The translations under genes and the position numbers were made by a program. This document shows, in pieces, positions 1-5,007 of a stretch of 5,186 nucleotides of DNA. The number at the start of each line of letters is the position of its first letter. The stretch's first letter is position 1. This DNA comes from Methanosarcinales archaeon (lineage in GTDB: Archaea > Halobacteriota > Methanosarcinia > Methanosarcinales > Methanogasteraceae). The notes beneath the pieces are model-generated. The model saw nothing but the letters and a program-made list of their open reading frames with translations, searched no databases and was not told the DNA's origin. The stretch spans positions 1 through 5,186 of the forward strand of contig DTYY01000182.1 of assembly GCA_012961645.1 (NCBI GenBank), written 5' to 3'.

Positions 1-71
1 CTCTGATATCGATTGACTGCATCGATACGCTCCTGTTCCTCTTCCGTATGCGATTCGTTTGATTCTGCCAT
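1..71 (-). CDS. N-terminal fragment of an unidentified protein, cut by the window edge
   Basis: An ATG at 71-69 opens a frame that runs off the left edge, giving about 23 residues that begin MAESNESHTEEEQERIDAV and continue NRYQ. The start is acidic and glutamate-rich, then turns into an amphipathic helix (ERIDAVNRY). Helices like this precede the helix-turn-helix of some archaeal transposases, but this is only a resemblance over a very short stretch and no function is assigned. There is no Shine-Dalgarno sequence before the ATG. A perfect hairpin (74-89) lies immediately upstream, and an A-rich segment on the minus strand at about 93-102 lies about 26 bp from the ATG, so a leaderless transcript is possible. 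It is separated from the ABC ATPase stop by 96 bp and is probably not part of that operon. Confidence 0.45.
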   Translation of the reverse strand, partial: MAESNESHTEEEQERIDAVNRYQ

Positions 72-167
72 AACGCACTATCAAGTGCGCTATGTTTTTT
101 ACGCTGAAATTTCACAACTGTACGCGATGTGTTGAGCCTTTCCAGGTATCAACTACTAATTAGGGCA
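72..167. other. Intergenic spacer downstream of the ABC operon
   Basis: This 96-bp gap separates the end of the ATPase gene from the next minus-strand start. It holds a perfect hairpin (74-89) and a run of six T on the plus strand (95-100). Reading the minus strand after the operon's last stop (168), I see no T-rich tract that would act as an archaeal terminator, so the site where the operon transcript ends is not visible. Confidence 0.6.
74..89. repeat. Perfect 6-bp inverted repeat with 4-base loop, next to a gene start
   Basis: The sequence CGCACT-ATCA-AGTGCG is a perfect hairpin or dyad ending 3 bp before the ATG of the partial gene at 71. On the plus strand it is followed 5 bases later by TTTTTT, which resembles a terminator for transcripts coming from the left. 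On the minus strand it would fall in the 5' end of the partial gene's message or be an operator beside its start. The sequence alone does not decide between these. Confidence 0.6.
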
Positions 168-854
168 CTACCCAGAATCCTCCACCACCCTCCCATCCAC
201 CAGCCTGATGATCCTGTCAGTCTTTTTTGCCATCTGCTCGTCATGCGTCACCAGGATGAATGTCTGGTTATGCTCCCGGTTGAGCCTGCGCAGCAGTTCA
301 TAGATGTTATCACTCGCCCTGGAGTCGAGGTTGCCTGTGGGCTCGTCTCCAATAACAATATCCGGACTGTTTGCAAGAGCACGTGCAATCGCAACCCTCT
401 GGTTCTGTCCGCCTGATAGCTGGTTTGGTCTGTGCCCCTCTCTGTCAGCAAGCCCCACTTCCTCGAGCATCTCGCGGGCTATCTTCCTCGCCCTGGAAGG
501 TTTGACACCACTTATCAAGAGCGGCATCATCACGTTCTCAAGCGCATTGAAATCCGGAAGCAGGTGGTGGTACTGAAATATAAATCCCAGTTCCTCGTTC
601 CTCATTCTGGAACGCTCTCTATCAGACATCTTCGTGATGTCAACCCCATTTAACAGGATGGTACCGCTCGTGGGTGTATCAAGGATGCCGATCTGGTGGA
701 GCAACGTACTTTTCCCGGATCCAGATGGTCCTATGATTGCGAGAAACTCCCCCCGTTCAATGTCAAGGTTCACCCCATCCAGCGCCCTGATCGGGGCACC
801 GTCACCATAGATCCTGGTCAGATCACGTATCTCGATTATCTTCTCTTCAGACAT
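168..854 (-). CDS. ABC transporter ATP-binding protein, LolD/MacB type
   Basis: This is the 228-residue cytoplasmic ATPase that should power the two upstream permeases. All ABC motifs are visible: Walker A GPSGSGKST (42-50), Q-loop Q94, signature LSGGQ (146-150), Walker B and catalytic Glu in IVIGDEPTG (D170, E171), D-loop NLD (175-177) and H-loop H204. The Q-loop region FIFQYHHLLPDFNALENV (91-108) closely matches what I know of LolD, as does the length. The start at 854 is chosen over an in-frame ATG at 953 because the ABC fold begins directly after MSEEKIIEIRDL, because GGAGG (868-864) lies 9 bases upstream, and because the 33 extra residues would lie wholly within the permease gene. It overlaps the permease stop by 8 bp (ATGTCTGA), suggesting translational coupling. 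The family (LolD, MacB, FtsE-like) is clear; the substrate is unknown. Confidence 0.95.
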   Translation of the reverse strand: MSEEKIIEIRDLTRIYGDGAPIRALDGVNLDIERGEFLAIIGPSGSGKSTLLHQIGILDTPTSGTILLNGVDITKMSDRERSRMRNEELGFIFQYHHLLPDFNALENVMMPLLISGVKPSRARKIAREMLEEVGLADREGHRPNQLSGGQNQRVAIARALANSPDIVIGDEPTGNLDSRASDNIYELLRRLNREHNQTFILVTHDEQMAKKTDRIIRLVDGRVVEDSG

Positions 855-2013
855 GATGAATCGCCTCCACCGGATCCATTCTTGATGCTCGCCTGGCTGG
901 ATATGCACCTGCGATAAGATTAATGACCATGGCAAATACCCCTGCTGTAACAAAGTTCCCGGGCTCTATCACTATGGGCAGGTGATCCATCCCGAAGTAC
1001 ATCCCGGGAGGTACGGGGATGGTGATGGATGCAATTGCCATTGCTGCGATATACCCGAGCACAGAACCGATGATAACACCTGTCATTCCCAGTATCCCTG
1101 CCTCCAGCAAGAATATCAGCATTATGCTCCGCCGGGACGTGCCCATCGCCATCAACATCCCTATCTCACCCACCTTCTCCATTACTATCATGATGAGAAT
1201 ATTTGCTATACCAAAACCCGATATGGTGAAGATGATAACATAGAAGAAGAAGACCATACTCTCCGAGGTCTCAAGCATGCTCAATATCTCTGCATTCTGC
1301 CGAATCCAGCTTGTGGCATCATAACCGGTCTCTCTGTCGATCCTCTTTGCCAGCTCTTCGGCGGTATAGACGTCAGATACCCTGACCCCCACCCCTGTCA
1401 CCACATCCCTTGCCCCGTAGAAGTCCTGCAAGCGCTCAAGATTTGCATAAGCAGTTGTCTCATCAGCCTGAGTTCCGGTCGCAAATATGCCGGTGATCGT
1501 GAAGTCGGTTGGTTCTGCTCCTGGACCCCGGGCAGTAACAGTATCGCCCATGCCCACGCCAAGGTTTCTTGCAAGTCGTAAACCAACGACTATGCGGCTC
1601 CCGGGTCGTTCGAGTGATGCAAACTCCCCTGCCAGCATATCATCTTCCCTGTTAACGACCCGGTTCTCATCATAAGGATTGATGCCATACAATACCACCC
1701 CCTCCACATCATGCCTGTATTGCAGGGCAGCTTCACCCTGAAAATATGACGAAACCGCCAGAACACCCTCCAGATTATGGATATGATCCTCAAGCCCGCG
1801 GTACAGGTGTATGTAATCCTCATCCTTCCCGGGCATGATCGTGATATGTGCCTGGTTCTCAACTGTTGAATCGATCAATATACTCATGTAGCCACTCATC
1901 ATTGACATGGAGACGATGATTATTGCCACAGCCAGTGCTACTGCGATGATGGAAAATAAGGTCTGTCGCTGTCGTGACCGTATATGTTTCATAGCGATAT
2001 CAAGCTCAAACAT
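847..2013 (-). CDS. MacB/LolC-E-type ABC permease, second of a tandem pair
   Basis: This 388-residue membrane protein has the MacB/FtsX plan. A short cytoplasmic start with basic residues (KHIRSRQRQ) leads into TM1 (about 18-42). A large extracytoplasmic domain follows (about 43-252), then TM2 (about 253-278), the cytoplasmic coupling segment EKVGEIGMLMAMGTSRR (279-295), TM3 (about 298-330), TM4 (about 353-371) and the conserved end YPARRASRMDPVEAI. It aligns without gaps with the upstream permease over roughly the first 80 residues, including EDYIHLYR (65-72). The pair looks like an old duplication, now a heterodimer as in LolC/LolE. The ATG at 2013 is preceded by GAGG (2027-2024) 10 bases upstream, overlapping the previous gene's stop. 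The gap to that gene is 12 bp. The ATPase ribosome-binding site lies within this gene's last codons (VEAI). The substrate is unknown. Confidence 0.93.
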   Translation of the reverse strand: MFELDIAMKHIRSRQRQTLFSIIAVALAVAIIIVSMSMMSGYMSILIDSTVENQAHITIMPGKDEDYIHLYRGLEDHIHNLEGVLAVSSYFQGEAALQYRHDVEGVVLYGINPYDENRVVNREDDMLAGEFASLERPGSRIVVGLRLARNLGVGMGDTVTARGPGAEPTDFTITGIFATGTQADETTAYANLERLQDFYGARDVVTGVGVRVSDVYTAEELAKRIDRETGYDATSWIRQNAEILSMLETSESMVFFFYVIIFTISGFGIANILIMIVMEKVGEIGMLMAMGTSRRSIMLIFLLEAGILGMTGVIIGSVLGYIAAMAIASITIPVPPGMYFGMDHLPIVIEPGNFVTAGVFAMVINLIAGAYPARRASRMDPVEAIHHV

Positions 2014-2025
2014 CCCTATGCATCC

Positions 2026-3189
2026 TCACTCACTACTTATCGCCTCCACAGGGTCAAGTTTGGAGGCACGTCTGGCAGGGTACAACCCTCCGATGAGATT
2101 TAACAGAAAGGTGAAGAGTACGATTGTGACTGCATCCTGCAATCTCACCACAAATGGGATCGTGCTGATACCAGCCATCGCCTCCTCTCCCACCTCGTAG
2201 GTGAATGATCCCATATATGTGGCTAACGCCGCGCCCAGAGTAACACCCAGTAAGGCGCCCAGCAGTCCCAGAATACCGCTTTGCAGTACGAATATCATCA
2301 TAATACTTCTTCTGGAAACTCCCATTGCCATGAGCATGCCTATCTCCCTTGTCTTCTCCATCACTACCATAAATAAGGTGCTCACTATCCCGAAGGATGC
2401 TATCAAGATGATAAGCCCCAGTATGATGTTATTGCTCGTACCCTCCAGCTTTAGCGTCTGTATTATCTCTGGATTGGTCTCCTTCCAGCTTGAAGCAGGG
2501 TATCCAAGGGCATCTATCCTGTCTGATACTTCCTGTGCCCGTTCCCGGTCCTCTACACGAATTAAGATGCTATTTACAACATCGGAGACGTCAAGAAAAT
2601 CCTGGGCAGTGGACATGGAAGTGATTGCCAGAGTCGCGTCCTGGGGCGTGCCGCTGTCATAGATGCCCACCACCTTCAGACTTGCCGGGTTCGCTTCGGG
2701 AAAGGACGCATCTATGGTATCATCGATCTCCACATCCAGCTTCTCCGCGAGTGCATCACCCACAACGACGCTGTTTGGTATTGCATCCAGGTCTCTGAAG
2801 CTGCCCTCGATTATGTCATCAGTGATGTGCAGCACCAGGTCATGGGCTTCAACCGAAATTCCCTGCATGACCACGTTCTTGTTCTTGTCTTTGTGCTCAA
2901 AAGTTGCCTGCCCGGCAATGACAGGTGATACACCAACCACACCATCAATGCTCCTGATCTCCTCGGTGAGTTTACGGTATAAATGGATGTAGTCTTCGTC
3001 CTCCTCTGGTTCAACTGTCACATGTGCCATCCGATCCACGGTCATTGCATACAGTTCCTCGGTAAAACCGACCATCATCGCCTGGGACCACATGAGTATC
3101 ATAACCGCGAGCCCGATAGCCAGTACAGAGAAGATGGTCTGCCTGCGCCTTGACGTGAGGTGCCTCATGGCAATGAATAGCTCATACAC
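2026..3189 (-). CDS. MacB/LolC-E-type ABC permease, first of a tandem pair
   Basis: This 387-residue permease has the same architecture as its downstream neighbour. It has TM1 about 18-42, an extracytoplasmic domain about 43-253 with EDEDYIHLYR (63-72), TM2 about 254-277, and the coupling segment EKTREIGMLMAMGVSRR (278-294). TM3 follows at about 296-325 and TM4 at about 351-370, ending YPARRASKLDPVEAI. The start is GTG at 3189, not the ATG seven codons later. The GTG start gives MYELFIAMRHLTSRRRQT, which matches the paralogue's MFELDIAMKHIRSRQRQT residue for residue, and a very strong ribosome-binding site sits 6 bases upstream. It should pair with the second permease and the ATPase in an extracytoplasmic mechanotransmission-type transporter. 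The preceding secreted-protein frame overlaps its first 25 bp, probably because of a frameshift in that gene. Confidence 0.93.
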   Translation of the reverse strand: MYELFIAMRHLTSRRRQTIFSVLAIGLAVMILMWSQAMMVGFTEELYAMTVDRMAHVTVEPEEDEDYIHLYRKLTEEIRSIDGVVGVSPVIAGQATFEHKDKNKNVVMQGISVEAHDLVLHITDDIIEGSFRDLDAIPNSVVVGDALAEKLDVEIDDTIDASFPEANPASLKVVGIYDSGTPQDATLAITSMSTAQDFLDVSDVVNSILIRVEDRERAQEVSDRIDALGYPASSWKETNPEIIQTLKLEGTSNNIILGLIILIASFGIVSTLFMVVMEKTREIGMLMAMGVSRRSIMMIFVLQSGILGLLGALLGVTLGAALATYMGSFTYEVGEEAMAGISTIPFVVRLQDAVTIVLFTFLLNLIGGLYPARRASKLDPVEAISSE

Positions 3190-4352
3190 TCGATATCACC
3201 TCTCCTTTCGGAAGAGATATATGACCATAACTGCGAAAGTCGCTTGATAGATGCCAAACGCAAAAGAAGCTGAAAAAAACAAACAAACAACATTACTGCG
3301 AAAGTCGCTTGATAGATGCCAAACCCAGGCGTCTCTTTGGGAGCGGGAGCCTGCGAAACATCCTCATATCCGCTCACTTCTGCGTCTATTACGGTCTCCC
3401 ACCTGTCCAGTACATCACCGTCGTTTCCTATCACCTCAACCGAAAGCTCATAAGTTCCTGCAGGAAGCCTGCTATCCCATATCACCTCTATCGTCTCGTC
3501 ATCGTCTGACATCAGAACAGGGGACTCTTCCCTGATCTCTTCGATCGTTTCGCCGTCTTTTGAGACCGTAAAAATGATATCGCCAGTAAACGGCACCTGC
3601 GAGAGTCCCAGAACCGTTGCACTCGCTCCTGTCTCATCTCTGTAGAGCTCTGTGATTCTGGCGTCATCGATTGCAGTGAAATCCACTGATCTGGCGATCA
3701 CAGCCTCTCTTGACCTTGCTGATGGGATCCTGATCTTCACTCTGGCTGAGTAGGGGTGATTATTCAGAAGACGCACATTCCAGTCCTTTGAAAGAGGCGC
3801 TGCCTGCACCAGACCGATCCTCTGATCGGTGGTCTGGTAGATGACGGTATCTCCGGAAACGAGCATGTATTCAAGATCCACCAGCACCGCCTGCGTGCCG
3901 AACATGGTTCTGTACGGCGAGAGGATGACGCTTACGCCGCGGGAATCAGGGATGATGTCCTCGATTAAAACCCTTGGAAGCGCAGGGCTCCCATAAGAGA
4001 AGTTGTAGTGTCTCGTATCCAGTACAGAGCCTTCCATAGAAAGGGTCATTCTGGTGATGTAGAAGCCGTCTTCTGGACTTTTGAGGTTCCATGATAGCAC
4101 CTTTGTTATATCAGTATCGGGAAGAGCCTCCTTGATCTCGAAACCCTCTTTTCTCAGCATTTCCTCCTCAAAGATCAGTTCTGCATCGATCGTTATGTTT
4201 GTGTGGTGCGCTCTTGAGTGGAGCGTAACATCAGCCGAATCAATACTCGAATAGAGGTCGACTATGTTGATATCCTCTGCGCTGGACGACTGGGCTGCGG
4301 CAGATAAGAGAACTGCCGAAAATAGTATCAGGAAGAGTTCATGTCTGTTCAT
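3165..4352 (-). CDS. Secreted or surface-anchored protein with a PGF-CTERM-like tail, C-terminus frameshifted by a duplication
   Basis: The frame codes for 395 residues. A signal peptide is clear: MNRHE, a hydrophobic core FLILFSAVLLSAAA (7-20) and a likely cut after SSSA (25). The exported part (26 to about 330) is beta-rich with two N-glycosylation sequons (N52, N117) and no enzyme motif I recognise. A short linker with alternating Ala and Pro (334-338) leads to TPGFGIYQATFAVM (341-354), which fits the PGF-CTERM plan of PGF, helix and basic end recognised by archaeosortase A. From residue 355 the tail is abnormal: hydrophobic LFVCFFQLLL, then about 30 polar residues encoded by a repeated copy read out of frame, across the next gene's ribosome-binding site and into that gene. 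Read one frame over, the repeat gives GIYQATFAVM, then VIYLFRKER and a stop at 3196. The ATG start overlaps the tetR stop (ATGA), with GGAGGG (4364-4359) 6 bases upstream. It is probably the extracytoplasmic partner of the transporter. Confidence 0.85.
   Translation of the reverse strand: MNRHELFLILFSAVLLSAAAQSSSAEDINIVDLYSSIDSADVTLHSRAHHTNITIDAELIFEEEMLRKEGFEIKEALPDTDITKVLSWNLKSPEDGFYITRMTLSMEGSVLDTRHYNFSYGSPALPRVLIEDIIPDSRGVSVILSPYRTMFGTQAVLVDLEYMLVSGDTVIYQTTDQRIGLVQAAPLSKDWNVRLLNNHPYSARVKIRIPSARSREAVIARSVDFTAIDDARITELYRDETGASATVLGLSQVPFTGDIIFTVSKDGETIEEIREESPVLMSDDDETIEVIWDSRLPAGTYELSVEVIGNDGDVLDRWETVIDAEVSGYEDVSQAPAPKETPGFGIYQATFAVMLFVCFFQLLLRLASIKRLSQLWSYISSERRGDIECMSYSLP
3196..3206 (-). 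promoter_or_regulatory. Strong ribosome-binding site for the first permease; decides a GTG start
   Basis: The minus strand reads AGGAGAGGTGA, ending 6 bases before the GTG at 3189. It is near-perfect anti-16S complementarity and supports the GTG start. The TGA at its end is also the stop codon that the upstream secreted-protein gene would use if its reading frame were restored, so stop, ribosome-binding site and start would be tightly coupled. Confidence 0.8.
3226..3262. repeat. Direct repeat, copy 1 (permease-proximal)
   Basis: This is one of two 37-bp copies with 35 of 37 matches, including a perfect 30-bp core (3230-3259). The other copy is at 3291-3327, offset by 65 bp. The minus strand of this copy codes for FGIYQATFAVM in a frame different from the one used by the present gene. 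In that frame it continues to a basic tail RKER and a stop at 3196. The mismatch at 3229 versus 3294 is synonymous for valine in the respective frames (GTT versus GTA). Confidence 0.95.
3263..3290. repeat. A-rich insert with AAAC tetranucleotide tract and a run of seven A
   Basis: Between the two direct repeats lies 28 bp of strongly strand-biased sequence. It holds seven A in a row (3273-3279) and AAAC repeated three times (3277-3288). Neither it nor its complement is found elsewhere in the window. The minus strand is translated as LFVCFFQLL. Both the homopolymer and the tetranucleotide tract are prone to slippage. A gain of 1 base or of one 4-base unit would bring the downstream repeat copy back into frame. 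Confidence 0.8.
3291..3327. repeat. Direct repeat, copy 2 (in frame with the secreted-protein gene)
   Basis: This is the second copy of the 37-bp repeat, with its 30-bp core at 3295-3324. On the minus strand it is in frame with the secreted-protein gene and codes for GFGIYQATFAVM directly after TP, so it carries the PGF motif and the start of the membrane helix. The other copy lacks the proline and first glycine of PGF and reads AFGI instead. Confidence 0.95.
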
Positions 4353-4663
4353 CTGGATCCCTCCATCTTTATCGCGTACTCATGAATATCCCCGGGTTTT
4401 GCCCCGGGAGTCTTCTCGATGGCGTCTGAACCGTCTCTGGAGGATATATCTCCTATTCCAGCCCTTATCTCCTCGATCCATCTGCTGGTTATTGCATCCA
4501 GTGTGTCGCCTTTGGATTTGTAGTAATGGTAGAACGCGCCCTGTGATACACCGACCTGTCCGACGATATCAGATACCACAGTCTCTCCGCAGCCTTTCCA
4601 GAGGAAGAGTTCCTCTATGGTGTCGCTGCACCGTATTTCCGGGCACTTTACCGTGCGGGCCAT
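4349..4663 (-). CDS. TetR-family regulator with a truncated sensor domain
   Basis: This 104-residue protein has the typical TetR N-terminal DNA-binding domain. Helix 1 covers about 8-21 (DTIEELFLWKG), and the helix-turn-helix about 27-47 reads ETVVSDIVGQVGVSQGAFYHYY, a near-textbook pattern, followed by KSKGDTLDAI. TetR proteins are usually about 190 residues with a C-terminal ligand-binding and dimer domain. Here only about 45 residues follow, ending in a proline/glycine-rich KTPGAKPGD segment. The sensor domain is essentially missing, through deletion or decay. The ATG at 4663 is preferred to one at 4705 because GGTGAGG (4678-4672) lies 8 bases upstream, and because 4705 falls within or before the predicted transcription start and operator. 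The stop overlaps the secreted-protein start (ATGA). As first gene of the operon it probably represses it, if it still dimerises. Confidence 0.85.
   Translation of the reverse strand: MARTVKCPEIRCSDTIEELFLWKGCGETVVSDIVGQVGVSQGAFYHYYKSKGDTLDAITSRWIEEIRAGIGDISSRDGSDAIEKTPGAKPGDIHEYAIKMEGSR
4390..4408. repeat. CCCCGGG repeated with a 5-base spacer, inside the tetR 3' end
   Basis: The plus strand reads CCCCGGG-TTTTG-CCCCGGG. Because CCCGGG is its own complement, the two copies form both a direct repeat and a GC-rich hairpin. It encodes the PGAKPG segment of the shortened TetR protein, just where the sensor domain should continue, so it could mark a deletion joint. Confidence 0.7.
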
Positions 4664-4671
4664 ATTGTCTG

Positions 4672-4678
4672 CCTCACC
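4672..4678 (-). promoter_or_regulatory. Ribosome-binding site that decides the tetR start
   Basis: The minus strand reads GGTGAGG, 8 bases before the ATG at 4663. No comparable site precedes the alternative in-frame ATG at 4705, so the shorter protein is preferred. Confidence 0.65.
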
Positions 4679-4693
4679 TTGATGTACGGTTCC

Positions 4694-4710
4694 ACTGACT
4701 GTCAATCAGT
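4694..4710. promoter_or_regulatory. Probable TetR operator (inverted repeat) at the transcription start
   Basis: ACTGA-CTGTCAA-TCAGT is an inverted repeat with 5-bp arms, containing a second overlapping palindrome TGAC-T-GTCA (4696-4704). It lies about 20-35 bp downstream of the TATA box, where an archaeal promoter starts transcription, and 31 bp before the tetR start. Size and composition suit a TetR-family operator. The link to this TetR protein is inferred from position. Confidence 0.6.
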
Positions 4711-4723
4711 TATCTGGCGGGAG

Positions 4724-4733
4724 CTATAAAAAG
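4724..4733 (-). promoter_or_regulatory. Archaeal TATA box of the operon
   Basis: The minus strand reads CTTTTTATAG, preceded by the A-rich TACAAAA, which could serve as a BRE. A start of transcription about 25 bp downstream falls near 4703, inside the inverted repeat. That leaves a leader of about 40 bases before the tetR ATG at 4663. No second promoter is evident within the operon. Confidence 0.65.
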
Positions 4734-4740
4734 TTTTGTA

Positions 4741-5007
4741 AAGATTGGGGATGAATACCACCACGCTCTGGCGTTATGCCCAAAAGGACGATTTCCCATT
4801 GGAGCACCCTCACACGCGTCAATCTCCTGTGGTTAAAGCATATCACAAGCATTCGCCGTACTGATCCCGTACGGATTTATCAGCATCGAGACATTCTCAA
4901 TTATCACAAGGCTCTTCAGGCGAGCACTCGGGTTGGAGCTCACCCGGAAATCACCAGCATGAGTTTGTCGGATGGGCTCCGCGCAACTGCAATCCATTCG
5001 TCATCGG
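4741..5007. other. Region without an intact gene; only broken frames, possibly decayed coding DNA
   Basis: No frame here is convincing. An 84-codon ATG frame on the plus strand (4776-5030) is rich in Ser, Thr, Arg and His, and I see no ribosome-binding site. Other pieces look more protein-like but are short and in different frames. On the plus strand, 4837-4962 gives SISQAFAVLIPYGFIS and more. On the minus strand, one piece contains LTDDEWIAVARSPSDKLM and another is an antisense mirror of the plus-strand piece. This pattern would fit a gene broken by several frameshifts, but I cannot identify it. Confidence 0.4.

Noticed and set aside
95..100. Run of six T as a terminator of the ABC operon
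   Set aside because: The T run is on the plus strand, while the operon is transcribed on the minus strand, so it cannot serve as a T-tract terminator for it.
855..953. 33-residue N-terminal extension of the ATPase from an ATG at 953
   Set aside because: The extension lies entirely inside the permease gene in another frame and does not resemble ABC sequence. The ATG at 854 has a good ribosome-binding site and the usual family start.
982..1581. 199-codon plus-strand frame
   Set aside because: It is antisense to a well-supported permease gene, is rich in His and Cys, and shows no family features. It is a shadow frame.
2201..2992. Two successive plus-strand frames (153 and 109 codons)
   Set aside because: Both are antisense to the first permease and mirror its hydrophobic segments. 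There is no sign of independent genes.
3226..3327. A 30-bp perfect repeat, 35-bp spacer and second repeat, resembling a minimal CRISPR unit
   Set aside because: There are only two copies, no cas genes are nearby, and both copies encode the same membrane helix at the end of a secreted-protein gene. A coding duplication explains it better.
4664..4705. 14-residue N-terminal extension of the TetR protein from an ATG at 4705
   Set aside because: It would start inside the operator and at or before the predicted transcription start. The ATG at 4663 has a clear Shine-Dalgarno.
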